A DNA stretch of 64,000 bases. Origin: Epiperipatus broadwayi (lineage: Eukaryota > Onychophora > Udeonychophora > Euonychophora > Peripatidae). Both the position numbers and the translations under genes were made by a program. The notes under the pieces were generated by a model that worked only from the letters and a program-made list of their open reading frames with translations, did no database searches and had not been told where the DNA came from. Location of the stretch: assembly GCA_028023455.1 (NCBI GenBank), contig JAQFVV010006448.1, positions 833,431 through 897,430 of the forward strand. The letters run 5' to 3'. This document shows positions 25,091 through 37,014 of the stretch, piece after piece; within the stretch, counting starts at the first letter, position 1; every line of letters begins with the position of its first letter.

Positions 25091-26222
25091 ATTGCCTTGA
25101 ACAATATGTTTCAGAGCCTTATTTTAAAAGAAATAGGCAAAATTATTAAAAAATGTTGGTTACAATGTTTGAATAAATCCTTCCATTTCTGGACTCAGAA
25201 TTATATTATTTAGCATAGAAATTCTTTAATTATATATGACTACTTTTAAAGGACAAGATTATATGCTTAATTAGAAAAAAGATAAACTATTAGAAATAAA
25301 ATTATTCTTCAATTTTATAAAATATAATATCTATATTTGATCTATTATAAAATATAAACACAAAGTATGCTTTAAACAATTTTAAAATTTTAATCTAATT
25401 AAAATGGTTAATATAAATTATTAATAAGTGATAGTTATAAAATAGTTTTATATAATGTACACAAATAAATATGTAGTAGTAATGTGTGAATATTAGTAAA
25501 ATCAGCTGCTTAGTCTTACTGAGAAGTCTAATTAAAAACTAAGAATATTTTTTATAATGCTACAATTCTTGTGTTTTGTCTCAAAATATTGAAATTGATA
25601 TTTTTTAGAACCATACAACATTGCATATGTTAAATAATAATTTTTTTATTCCAACCTATATCTGAATTCTGCCTGTGAGATTTATTCCTGTAGTATTAAA
25701 GGTTAACTCTGGAATTCAAAGTTTAGTGGCTGCAACACAGTTCCTATTATTTCCAGAGCTTAGACTATTTAATAACTTTTAACTATTCAATTATTTTTTT
25801 AATCTTATTTGAGTTGTAATATGTCTTGCAACCTGAAAAACTAAAAGACAAAAAAATAAACTGATAAGCAGTAATAGATTAATAATAGTAATAGTAATAC
25901 ATTATAATAGTACTCAATACATTGTATTGATGGCAGTCAAATAGGTAGTATTATTTTTTGTCTAATTAAAAACCTTATTATTTACATATGTGTAAAATAA
26001 ATATTGTAGTAACAAATATCAAAATAGACTATGATTCCCAAAAGTTAAATTATAATCAATATAAATAATTCAATGGAATCTTTCTGTTATTATAAATCAT
26101 GATAAATATTAGAAGTATGTAAATACAATATTAAAAACATTTAAACTGGAAAATTTGGTGTAGTTTGATTTTTTTTTTTAATTTGTTGCTATAAATAGAT
26201 AATAAATAATATATATATATAT
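25091..26222. other. AT-rich DNA, nothing recognised
   Basis: No coding frame or element end seen. Confidence 0.5.
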
Positions 26223-26250
26223 AAACCTCTTTATAAATATCGATATATAT
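26223..26250. repeat. Isolated end of the 36.8-kb MITE plus AT run
   Basis: AAACCTCTTTATAAAT followed by ATCGAT and a short AT run is almost the same as the start of the palindromic MITE at 36801. The two copies lie on either side of the interrupted giant LTR in the same orientation. Confidence 0.6.
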
Positions 26251-26290
26251 TGTACCCTTACTTCTTGATGTATAATATAATTTGAAATAC

Positions 26291-26305
26291 AACTAGCTCA
26301 ATTGA
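26291..26305. repeat. Left target-site duplication of LINE
   Basis: AACTAGCTCAATTGA occurs here and at 32573-32587, directly flanking the LINE. In giant LTR copy 1 the equivalent place (about 4618-4632, reverse strand) has a single related GTAGCTCAATT, so this is the pre-insertion sequence. Confidence 0.9.
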
Positions 26306-27895
26306 CACTTCCGCTTTTGGCAGCCATCTTCGTAACTAGTCTTAAAAAGCGTCCCTTAGTGTTTTACAGTTTTAGGAAGACGGGACGACTGTCCCTTTAC
26401 CTTTACGTCTGTTATTCAAGGTAAGTCAACTTTTTAATCATTTTATATGATGGAAAGTGATAATATAACCGATAAAACTAAAAATAAAGTAAGCCCCGAT
26501 CTCAGCATTCAACCCAACAATGCGGTCATCGGCCGTAAATTGTATAGCCTTAGATCTAATCTAAATGCATCTAAACCACCCGTTACAACAAATAAAAACC
26601 CACAAATGAGTAAATCAAAAGAAAATTCCATTGCAAATATCAACAAAAGTTTAGAAAATATTCAACTTACCCCTAATACAAACAATAGAATAAATATCTC
26701 GTCAAGCGAAACTATTGATACAAGCGAAAACCAATCATTACCTCTCCGAAGCCTTTACTCAACCACAGAAGATTATAATGAGCAATTTCCTTTGCCCAAC
26801 AATTCAATTAAAACTATATCTGGAAATAAACAAAATTACCAACAAAATGATACCGATGAAATTTTTAAAGTAAAACATTTTCCACCAGAGGTCGACAAAA
26901 CCAGTACTGTGTCAGTACCGTTTGTCAACAGTAAATTTAAAAATAAAAGAGAAGAAATAAATTATAAAACTGATAAATTTCATTCTAAAACAATCAAAGA
27001 TTTTAGCTCAGAACAATCCATTGCTACATCAGCTAACGTGCAAGCTAAACCAATTACCTCAATATCAATATTGGAAAATCCCACTACGTACGCAAATATC
27101 GTAAGGTCAAAAAATTCTGAGAGCATCTCTGAAAATATTAAGGCTGATAATCTTAATGAATTATATTTGAATCTCACAGAATTAGACATAGAAAAAGAAT
27201 CAAACATGCAGGAAAATGTCTCTTTTAATATAAACAATATTAACGATGATATGTTCCTAGAAATAAACAATGAGTTCAACAAAACGATACCCAACTCTCT
27301 ATATAAATCATTTGCAAACTATTACAGCGATAAGTCTTTAATCTTAGCAATAACAAATCATCAATGTGCTTTATATAAATTCCCTGTAGAACAACTCTAC
27401 AGTCTAATCATTCAAAAGCAATTAGGCAGAGGCATTCACATGATCCTTAATCATCCCAATGACCGCTATGTGATCGAAGAGTTTAAAAGCGTGGGCAGAC
27501 CGAATGGATTTTAAAAATAACTACAAATCTTTAGGAAATTATATACTATGTCCATAGATATGAACCGATCCAGTTACACTATCTGGCAGAATTCAAAACT
27601 GCCTTGCCCACTTAAATGAACAAGAAATACAAGACATCCTTATTAATTATGGTTCAGTTAGCAAATTTAAACACCTATTAAATCCTCACTTCAGAGATCA
27701 AATCCTGTCCAATACAGTTACCTTCACACTTACATTAAAGAAAAACATTATACCCACTGACATACCCACTATTATTACAGCAAGAGGCTCTCCTATGGTT
27801 TTGACATTCAGAGGAGTACAACCACAATGTTTCTTCTGCCTTCAAAGAACACACCTCATTAAAGACTGTGCAGCAAGAATATGCACACACTGTGG

Positions 27896-27914
27896 AGATC
27901 GGAAGAGCACACGT
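27896..27914 (+). other. Illumina TruSeq read-1 adapter sequence, site 1
   Basis: Nineteen bases from AGATCGGAAGAG through CACACGT are identical to the start of the TruSeq adapter. They fall inside the second CCHC knuckle of ORF1, and the reading frame differs before and after. Treat the bases here as unreliable. Confidence 0.8.
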
Positions 27915-28677
27915 TTCACAAATGTCCTGGTAGACCTATTAACAAGTCCTTAAATAGACAATCATCACATAGGACTAATTCAAACAGCAACCTCACAAAC
28001 CGAGATATTCAGATTCAAATAAATCCTCCAACAAAACCTTCCACATCCAAAACTATATTTCAAAATGAAAATATTCAAGAAAGAACAAACGTCAACCTTT
28101 ACACTAATAGTAGTAAATCAGAGAACCAAACAACAACAAATACTGCTCCTAAACCAATCACGCAAACTAATAATACTCAAGATCAAACATTCGAAACAAC
28201 TTATACTAATCCCAAGAAATAATATTAGGTCAAACTCTTTCTACAAAAGAAGATAATATGACCAAACCATCTAAAGAGAACAAGATAAACCCAGGCGATG
28301 AAGAAAATACACTCAAAAAATGTCAAAACAATTCTTCCAATATAACTCCTAACCAGCTTAAAACAACTGATAACAACCCTAAACAGAGTGAACCACAAAC
28401 TATCTGCAATTCTTCAACTCCTGCAAGAATTAACATACCAGACGAAAAGATCCATCAAACACCCAACCCGAAAGTAAGCATGATCGAAGATTCACAACTG
28501 TTACAGCAAACAGAGAATGTCTCAAGTCTAAAATTCGAACAAAAATATTATGACAATAAAATAACACTACTATCAAAAGAACAGGAAAAGGAAAACAACA
28601 CTAATCAACTTCAAAATCCTCAAAAAATTGACACAACAAATACCCAAAATACAATTAAGAAAATTAAAAGAAAATCA

Positions 28678-28695
28678 ATCGGAAGAGCACACGTC
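28678..28695 (+). other. Illumina TruSeq read-1 adapter sequence, site 2
   Basis: Eighteen bases, ATCGGAAGAGCACACGTC, match the adapter. The ORF1 frame before (KKIKRKS) and after (SNDDSSHQVLYSPPPS) is different, so the match coincides with a frameshift. Confidence 0.75.
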
Positions 28696-29574
28696 AAGCT
28701 CTAATGATGACAGCTCCCACCAGGTACTTTACTCACCACCCCCCTCTAACAAACAAATCTCCGATAAATCCAACTCAAAGCTTCACAAATCCATAGAAAA
28801 AAAAAGGAAAACCATGGATCTTACAACCTTAGATACCATTGATTCTCCCGATGAATCTCAGACAGATTACTCTACTCCATCAGACACCGAAGACTTCATG
28901 GATGCGATTCCTCAACCAACAAATATATCACCAAGCCATCTACAAGTTCAATCACAAGTCTCTGACTGCCTAACAACATCAGACCTCATTAATATAGAGA
29001 TGTCCCACATTCACTTGGATCACTTTGCTGAGGACGGTTTGGATTAATCTATCATGTTCTGCAAAATAGCTGGCATCAACTCAATCGATAGAGTTCTTGC
29101 TATTAAAAACTGGCTCTCACTCTGCTCCCCACATATACTTCTTATGGGCGAAACCAAACATCACTATAAGACTGACCATAAAATAATATCTCTTCTCTCC
29201 TCTCTCGGATTTACTAGATTTTCCATCGGCCATTCAGCTTCAGGTGGAGTCGGTATTCTTCTTAGCAAATCAGCACCACCAAAAAGTTTCAACATTCTAT
29301 TCCTAGATGCCAATATTATTATTATAGAAATAGATTATTGGGGTTATCCGATCATCATAGCTTATATTTATACAGCCAAAGACACCTCTCAATATCTAAA
29401 AATAGTTCATATCCTAAATGCCATCAACGCTAGCAGAGCCTCCCCTACCATTCTTCTCGGAGACTTTAACACCACCTACAATGACTTCAACAAGAGATTT
29501 TTGCATCTAATAAATCGCAGATTAATGTGTGGAGAGGGCTTCTTCCCACCCGAAGCCTACTCTTTCTATACTAA

Positions 29575-29604
29575 AGATCGGAAGAGCTTCCGTGTAGGGA
29601 AAGA
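29575..29604 (+). other. Illumina TruSeq read-2 adapter sequence, site 3
   Basis: AGATCGGAAGAGC, then three non-matching bases, then CGTGTAGGGAAAGA: this is the read-2 (universal) adapter with a small indel. It lies in the ORF2 endonuclease between SFYTK and the IDLVYYTP segment, which are in different frames. Confidence 0.8.
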
Positions 29605-29778
29605 ATTGATCTGGTTTACTACACCCCAGACCTCCATTTCAACCTTGATGCAGCCTTAACCCCTGTTGCTTTCTCCGATCATATGGCTCTGATCTTACAA
29701 CTCACGCCTATCTCAATCCCTACACCTATAGATGGACCTGGAAAAACCATGCGCATGATCACCCAATCAAACATGACC

Positions 29779-29808
29779 AGATCGGAAGAGCACACGTCTG
29801 ATTTCCAG
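29779..29808 (+). other. Illumina TruSeq read-1 adapter sequence, site 4
   Basis: The longest match: AGATCGGAAGAG through CACACGTCTGA (23 bases), then after two mismatches TCCAG, as in the adapter continuation. It is read in frame as RSEEHTSD within ORF2. Confidence 0.9.
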
Positions 29809-30513
29809 AAAATAAACATCCTTTCCCTCCCTGCTGAGGAGGGCTGGTTTTCCTTCATCGGAATTCTTCAGTCCATATTAAATCACCACACCAGGAAAAT
29901 CAAAGGACCAAATGGTCTTCTAAATGACCTAACAGACATTAATATACAACTTCAAGCATCACAGCAAAATTTCACAAATACAGAAAAAATTATCTTCCTT
30001 AAAACCTCTACAAAATCAAGCAAAAATCCCTTGCAGAATATATTTCCATCAGAAGAGCCAAATGCTTCTTAGCACAACAATACTGCTGGACGAGAGACTA
30101 CCTCAGATGGGCACTGGGTTACAATAAAAAACAAATCACTCCCACATCCATTTATACTAATGGTACCAATCTCATTGGCTATCCAATGATGCAGCACATC
30201 AGCAAACAATTCTGCCAATTAATGCAAAATGATGGAGCCCTCCAGTAAACAGCTGGTTGGATGCTGGAGACCCCAGCGAACATGGCATCACAGAAATCCA
30301 AATTAAAAGAAGATATCATCACTTCCTGACAGCATTCATCCTGGCCTTCACGGCATCCCAAATTTCCTTCTCAAACACCTCAGTCAATTCACTGTTCCAA
30401 TTATTAAAAAAATGATAGATCACCTAGCTTCCGGCTACAGAAACATAGCAGATCTTTACCCTGTGGCACTTGTGCCTTTTATTAAAAAAGCAAAACCACT
30501 AAACGACACTAAC

Positions 30514-30539
30514 NNNNNNNNNNNNNNNNNNNNNNNNNN
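30514..30539. other. Assembly gap, 26 N
   Basis: Twenty-six N lie inside the RT domain of the LINE. The true missing length is unknown; the frame to either side happens to be the same. Confidence 1.
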
Positions 30540-32572
30540 CCCACTGCTTATCAAGATTATAGAGTCAGTCATTAAGGACCAAATCCAACCTCAAATTCTT
30601 AGCAATATCTCGCCAAACCAATACGGAAAAAAGGGATCATCAACCTCGCATGCTATGTCCAATATAACTGCACTGTTCAATCATATCAGAGTACATCATA
30701 AATCCAAACCTATTGCCGTCCAACTGGATGTTGCAGCAGCATTCGATTCAGTACAGATCAACACCCTTCTGGATATTCTGATGGAATACGACATTCCAGC
30801 TGCAATTGTTCAGACTATCAGCAATCTGCTCAACAACAGAGAGATTTTTCTCTCTCTTGATGGCAAGATCACTCCAGGTTTCAAGCCATACAAGTCGATC
30901 CCTCAAGGATCTCAGCTCAGTGCCCTTTTCTTCACAGCATACATCAACCCTCTTCTGGATGGATATAGAAAAAAACCTCCCTGGAATATTCCTTCCTTCT
31001 CTCAATAAAGATTTCAATGTATTAGCATACATAGATGACATCATGGTTGTGCTTCCCACCATTAAATACCTTCCCCATCTCATGAACATCTTAAACAGAA
31101 ATACAGTGAAACTTGGCCTACAAATAAATTTTAACAAATCTTCCATCTGGAAGATAATGTCTGGTAAACAAATCAACTCTTCCTTTTCTGCTAAACCACA
31201 AAGATACCTTGGCTTCCCAATCTTCAAACCTCCAACTGCAATGGCAAGAATGATTCAAGATGCAATCCTCCAATCAACTGAAGCCATCACCACTTCACTC
31301 TCTAGAGTATACCTTTCATTATATGGAAAGGTTAGCCTCCTCAACATGATCATAATGCCAAAAATCTCATATTATCTTCCATTCATTAAAATCACTAAAC
31401 AGTTTCAAAATAAAATTAACCGATTATGCACCAAACTTCTCTGGAGAGGAAGGACTGTTGCCATTAGCTTGCGAGGTATCCAATGACCATGCAGGTTCAA
31501 TGGACTGTCATTCCACTCAATACAGGCAATCATTTTACAAAAAACTCACAATATTCTACATAATCTGATCCTCTCCTATGGATACTCCAACATTATGAAA
31601 AAAATTACACCAACTGACCGTCCCCCGCCCTTTTCCAGTTCATGGATATCATTGCTAATAGATCATCTACAACTTTATAACCCGATGATGTCCTCTAACC
31701 TTAATCAAAAAATCACTTTGTGGGAAGCATACAATCTAATCAACTATAATCAACAACCCATTAAAACCAGCCTAAAAATAACCAACCAAAGACTCATTAC
31801 ACACTTCAAAAGATGGAGCCTTGAACCCAAATTCCTGGACTTCATCATTAAAATTAATCTTGATGCGCTTCCCACAAATTGGTTTCTTTATTACCGAAGA
31901 GGTTTTACTAGCATTGACCCTATATGTGGTTTATGTGCTCGTGAAGATGAAACCACAGACCATATTATACACCGCTGTCCAAGACTTAAAATACTGAAAG
32001 ATATAATCATAATCAATTCTTACATAAGATCTGAAATGATTTTCTCACTTGAAAATGCCATTAATAGCGGAACTTTTTCAATAATAATGCTCTCTATCTT
32101 TGTCCTTTATTCCATATGGATAGTGAGATGCAAAACTCTCATGGAATTACCCCTGCCACAAATCATACCATTGTTTTACCAGACTCTCAAAAAAATCAAG
32201 AAACGTGATCAGCTCCTTGCCTCCAGTAAAGTCTTTGACGACACCTGGTCTCTAACTGCCCTATCCTTTTCCTGATTGTCAACTCCCACCTACCCAGAAT
32301 TCTAGAATAGACAATATTAAAAAGAAAATAGTCGTGTTATTAAAAAAAAAAAAAAAAAGCTAATAACATTCATCAAGTTCTCAGTTTCTCATATTCTACA
32401 CAAACCCTTCATTATACCTAACCACATAAGTGTATAACAACTACTAACTAACATATTCTAGCCATATGTTAATCAGAACTTTTTATAATATTATTGTACA
32501 ATTTATTCATTAACTTATCCATTATCAAAATGTAATCACTTTTTATTACTAATAAAATTTTTTGTTGAAATG

Positions 32573-32587
32573 AACTAGCTCAATTGA
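32573..32587. repeat. Right target-site duplication of LINE
   Basis: Exact 15-base copy of 26291-26305, immediately after the LINE 3' end. Confidence 0.9.
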
Positions 32588-35500
32588 ATTGTTATGCTTA
32601 ATAAAAATTTGCATATTTATCTTTAATATACTTTTATATAATCATATTCTAATTAAATTTATTATCAATTATCAAAATCAATATAATTCTATAGTATGTA
32701 CTAATTAAATAAGTATTTATTAAAAATCATGAGACTGTGAAGTAAAGTTACAAAGCAATAAGTAGATTTACATTGAGTCAATATCTTCCAAACACATTGT
32801 AGCAATGGCATAAGAATACTATTACCTCCTTATTATCTTATCACTACATCTACAGCATTCTTATGGCTTTTTAAAATAAAATAAACTATCTTTAATAATA
32901 ATAAAATAAATAAATCTTAACTTTTAATTTTAAAATATAATTAAATAATCTCAGGTTCTTCTAATTATCTTAAAGTAATGATAACTCATGTAAATAAGTA
33001 TGATAAGGGATTTTATATCAAACCTAAATACACCTAACTTATTCTAATAATAATAATAATCAATACTAATCTTAGGGTATAACTTAATCTTATCTATTTC
33101 TGTTATATCATCAATCATTAAATAAATAATAATATGTATATCTTTTATTTTCATATAGTATCTTAATTTTAGAATAAATCAAAATCTTATAACTTAATAA
33201 TATGTGGCAATAAATAATATTGTTCTCTTATATTATGCATTATAATTACCTTATGACCATAATAATATTATATGTTAATGTCAATCAATTCTCATAAAAT
33301 GATAATCAGGAAAATATTGTATTTATTTCTAAATAATATTAATAAATTCACATTGTGCAAATATTATGTTTATCCAAATTATCTGCTGTCAAATGCTGTG
33401 GTGCAAAATAATGAACTCGACACACTTTTAAAACAAATTAAACAATTTTATTTACATTAACTTTAATTAAAAATCCATTTACAATATTTACAGTTCAAAA
33501 TTAGAAAAACAAAGAAAATAAAAATATAAGAAAATAATAATATAAAATGTTTACACTGTTATTAACTTATACTCTTAAGAAATAATTTACATTCTTTTAA
33601 AATGCTGTACTAATAACACTGAAGTATGTTTTCGAACCTACATTTTAAATACATATCAGTAAGCTTCAATTATTACAAATAAATTTATATAAATACTGTT
33701 TATGTAGCATATGTAAACAATTAAACTTTAATAATTAAATTGCTACATCAATTAAGTATTATTGTTATTCATTCCATAATGTACTAACATATGTTTACTT
33801 TAATATCAGCATTACTTTAATAGCATATATGTATAAACTAATGTATCTTTGTGATGTAATAAAAAATAACTGATTATAATTTATATTTCATTCAATGCAA
33901 TTCATGCTACATGTTTTATTAAATATGCATTACATACATGTACTGTTAAAATAATAATATTTAAATTATTCATCAATTTAAAATTCATAAAGTATTACTA
34001 GATAAATTCTATGATTCTTTTCTATGTGAAATTATTACTTTACTCCATGTGTTATACTACTCCTTCTTAATAAATTTCTATCTACAAAACATCCTCTAAA
34101 CTTATTTAAAATTTCCGGAAAACAATCTTCAACTTTAAATAAATACTAATTATCCAAACTATTTATACTTCATCATCTATATTCGGTAAATCTTCAATCC
34201 AACATAATCTTCTACATAAAACTTAACTTAATTTATCCAATAAAACAAAAATAAAATATAGACTTTTAAATCTCTTCCTAACTTGCAATAAAAATAATTA
34301 CCCATGAATAATAAATATAATTCTAATACTATAACATAAAATATCAAAGTTTATTAACGAAAGAATCATATAATTATTTCTAAGCTTCTTATGTAATGTT
34401 GCATCGTATTTATTTCATAAATTCAAATTATGCATATTCAAATAAAACTGTCACTGCCAATATAATGTGTGTGTATTTTTAAAATAATCATACATTCATT
34501 CAAAACAACATAATATTTGGTTGATCTAAAGAAAACATATTAAATACATCAAAATTATTATTATTATACAATTTTTTACCATCAATAATGATTTAATGTA
34601 CAATCCATCTTCCAATATTCTTCGAAATTACAGCTTCATAAAATAATTCACATTTACACTCACGATCATTCTTTAAAATATTCTGTGTTATATTAATTAT
34701 AAAATAAACTTATGCAATTAATCATTATATTATTTTTAGTTATTATTTTAAGAAATGTACCTATCTTATTTTTAATAGATCAATAATGTTTAAATTTTAT
34801 ATTAGATAAATAAACAGAATTCATATTACGTAATTCCAGCGATGTCTTCTTTTCACCATAATAGTTCTTTAATCCTAGGTACACATTCACTAAAACACCA
34901 TTTCCGTTTTCCGGTCTATCACGTGTTTTTTTAAAAGTTTATGAAAATTGGAAAAACGTTCTTTTAAAATAAAATAAAAAGTTAATCAGTTCTTCCATAA
35001 AATATAATAAATTAAAATAGTTTATCTGATCCGGATGCAGTTCTTTAAAGAATATTATTTAAAAGTTATTATTTTTTAAAATTAGTCTATAGTTTATAAA
35101 AATTTATATTTAATTATTTTAAATTGACTTGGACGTCCATGTATTACTTGCGCATTCCGTAACAAAATATCCAGGTAAGAATAAGTTTCTTCATCCAAAC
35201 AACCAGCGTTTAGATTATTTCAATATAATAATTTTTATTATTTTAAGACTTTTAGCTAATTATATTTTCAATTTATTTGCCTTTCAAAATTGTCAACATT
35301 CAGTCTTTTAAACATAAAGACTTAGCAAGGCAAGTATTTATAAAAACTACTTTTATTTCTAATATCTTTCCTTAAGATATACATTTAAATTTATAGCTTG
35401 CAAAAATACTTTCTTTATACAAAAGTATTTATTCTTTAAAATATCTATTTTCTAATAGGCAATAGTAATTAGCTTTTAAAATTATATACTGTCCAAAATA

Positions 35501-36800
35501 CTACTTTTCTCCATCTTGTAATTTTCCGAACTAATCCAGCGTTTGTCATATTTCTAAGGTAAAGTTTCCGATATATTTTCACTATATATGATGTTCCCAT
35601 GACTATTTGTTTGCAAATTGAGCTTAAATAGAGACGAACGATAGGGAAAAATTAACTTAACACTGCATGCTTATCATTTAAAACTTTTATAAATTATTTA
35701 CAAGACACTCTTATAATTTTGAAAAAATGATTTTAAAAGCGTCTATAAAATTTACGTAGCTATTTTTTTAATAACACAATTAACTTGAAAATTCAATCAC
35801 AGAGTCCTCTCCTAACAATTGAACTGAGCTTTTATACCGGAAGAAACTTCCCATTTGATTGGTAGATTAAACAATCAACTTGCTGGCTTATTTACATATT
35901 TACCAACAACACAAAATTAAAAATAAATAATGACTTATTTAACATTTAATATTTATTACATTATTAAATTTTAAAATAATCTTTATCATTTATTTAAATC
36001 CATTAAACATTTTTAAAAAGTATATTTTTTACTTGATTTTAATTTTAACTTTTATAAAATTATTTTAAATAAACTAAGTCTTTTTATACGTCATATTTTT
36101 AAAACAATATTCTAAACTCAGATTTAATATTTTACATTGAATATCTTTATTTTTATCTCGTGATAACTCATGTATTATTTATAAATTTTACAACATAATT
36201 TTAAAATAGTTTTGCAACTTTACTAAATAACTTCCAAGCATGTGTGTGTATATCTAGCTAACATCTGTTCTTTACAACACAAGAAACGCTTGTCATAGTC
36301 TAAAAATAAACTAACAATTGCATTTTTTAAAATAAATATTTTTTAAATAAATAAGATATTATAATAGATTTTAAAATAATTATTCGATATTATTAAAATC
36401 AAATATCAATCTTCTATTTAAGTATTTACAATAATTAAAATAATATTTATATTCTTTTATAATATTATTTTATCAACAATAAATATATGCATTATATTTT
36501 ACTTGTCTTTTAAACACTTTTAGCTTTAAATACCTATTTATTAAATATATTAATGCAGTATTGATTATGGCCATTTTTCCAACCATATATTATAATCATC
36601 ATCATTTAAAATGTCTCTCTCAATATCAGCACAATTTTACATATCAAATACTCATAGATTGCTTTAATTAAACCTTTTGAAATATTACCATAAGCAAAAT
36701 TAACGTCACATATTCAAATATATCTTAAATTTAAAATTTTTAATAGATTAGCACAAAAATTAAATGGTGACCCATACAAAAGGGCACAATATATATATAT

Positions 36801-37014
36801 AAACCTCTTTATAAATCTCGATTTAATATAATGTGAACTATTATAATGTACAATAATATTTTCTAAAGATTTGACTATATTATTTTGTAGGACTTATCAA
36901 GGTTTAAGTTGTTCCTAGATAAAGACTATAAAATAATATAGTCGAAATGTGGGAGTATATTATTGTACATTATAATAGTTGATATTATAATAAATCAAGA
37001 TTTATAAATAAGTT
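36801..37014. mobile_element. Palindromic MITE, about 214 bp
   Basis: Arms of about 85-90 bp (36801-36890 and 36930-37014) are diverged reverse complements. Shared blocks are ACTATTATAATGTACAATAATAT and its complement, and CTATATTATTTTGTAG with CTATAAAATAATATAG. The loop is about 40 bases. No coding content. Its left end sequence is also found alone at 26223. Confidence 0.75.

Larger units (their letters stand above)
26447..29047 (+). pseudogene. LINE ORF1, gag-like RNA-binding protein with CCHC knuckles
   Basis: Starts with ATG at 26447; the first frame runs 355 codons, rich in Ser/Asn/Lys, and ends in a conserved-looking region (YSDKSLILAITNHQCALYKF, VGRPNGF). A frameshift near 27.51 kb follows. 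The next part carries zinc knuckle 1, CFFCLQRTHLIKDC (CX2CX4HX4C, from 27828), and the start of knuckle 2, CTHCG. Knuckle 2 is cut by adapter-like sequence at 27896, after which HTFHKCPGRP continues in another frame. The remainder (to HFAEDGLD and TAA at 29047) is low-complexity Asn/Thr/Pro/Ser-rich, with further shifts near 28.23 kb and at the adapter at 28678. ORF1 proteins of this type bind the element RNA. Confidence 0.8.
29054..32275 (+). pseudogene. LINE ORF2, apurinic-type endonuclease and reverse transcriptase
   Basis: Starts six bases after the ORF1 stop. Endonuclease motifs: GETK (catalytic Glu), GGVGILL, LLGDFN (Asp/Asn) and FSDHMAL (Asp-His). RT follows: NQYGKKGSSTSHA, motif A QLDVAAAFDSV, motif B IPQGSQLSALFFTAYI, motif C LAYIDDIMVV (both Asp kept), motif D GLQINFNKSS and motif E RYLGFPI. 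The C-terminus has a zinc motif CGLCAREDETTDHIIHRC (CX2CX8HX4C), typical of many LINE ORF2 proteins. No RNase H is evident. Frame breaks: adapter at 29575; several shifts at 30.07-30.41 kb; the N gap at 30514; an A7 run near 30.97 kb; and 31.49 kb. Expected function is target-primed reverse transcription; as read it is broken, partly through assembly errors. Confidence 0.88.
26306..32572 (+). mobile_element. Full-length two-ORF LINE with adapter contamination
   Basis: 6,267 bp between 15-bp target duplications. Order: 5' UTR (26306-26446, starting CACTTCCGC and notably GC-richer than the host), ORF1 gag-like (to 29047), six bases, ORF2 endonuclease-RT (29054-32275), a 3' UTR with an internal A-run (32342-32358), and a 3' end of AATAAAATTTTTTGTTG without a poly(A) tail. 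Full length and exact flanking duplications argue for a fairly recent insertion. Yet the ORFs are broken at many places, and three of the breaks coincide with Illumina adapter sequence, so the decay seen is partly technical. Clade is uncertain: APE-type LINE of the broad Jockey/I/Tx group. Confidence 0.85.
26251..36788 (-). mobile_element. Giant solo LTR copy 2, inverted, split by a LINE
   Basis: On the minus strand it starts TGTGCCC at 36788 and ends GGGTACA at 26251. 32588-36788 together with 26251-26290 align in reverse complement with 404-4670. The LINE sits about 40 bp from the 3' end of the LTR and duplicated 15 bp of it. Conserved parts include the CCAAT/TATA block (35830-35860), the segment around 34.83-34.93 kb (counterpart of 2262-2350), and both ends. 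AT runs flank it on both sides, as for copy 1. Together the two copies form a 36-kb inverted pair. Confidence 0.65.

Noticed and set aside
30748-31227. 159-codon minus-strand frame
   Set aside because: Antisense shadow of the LINE RT domain.
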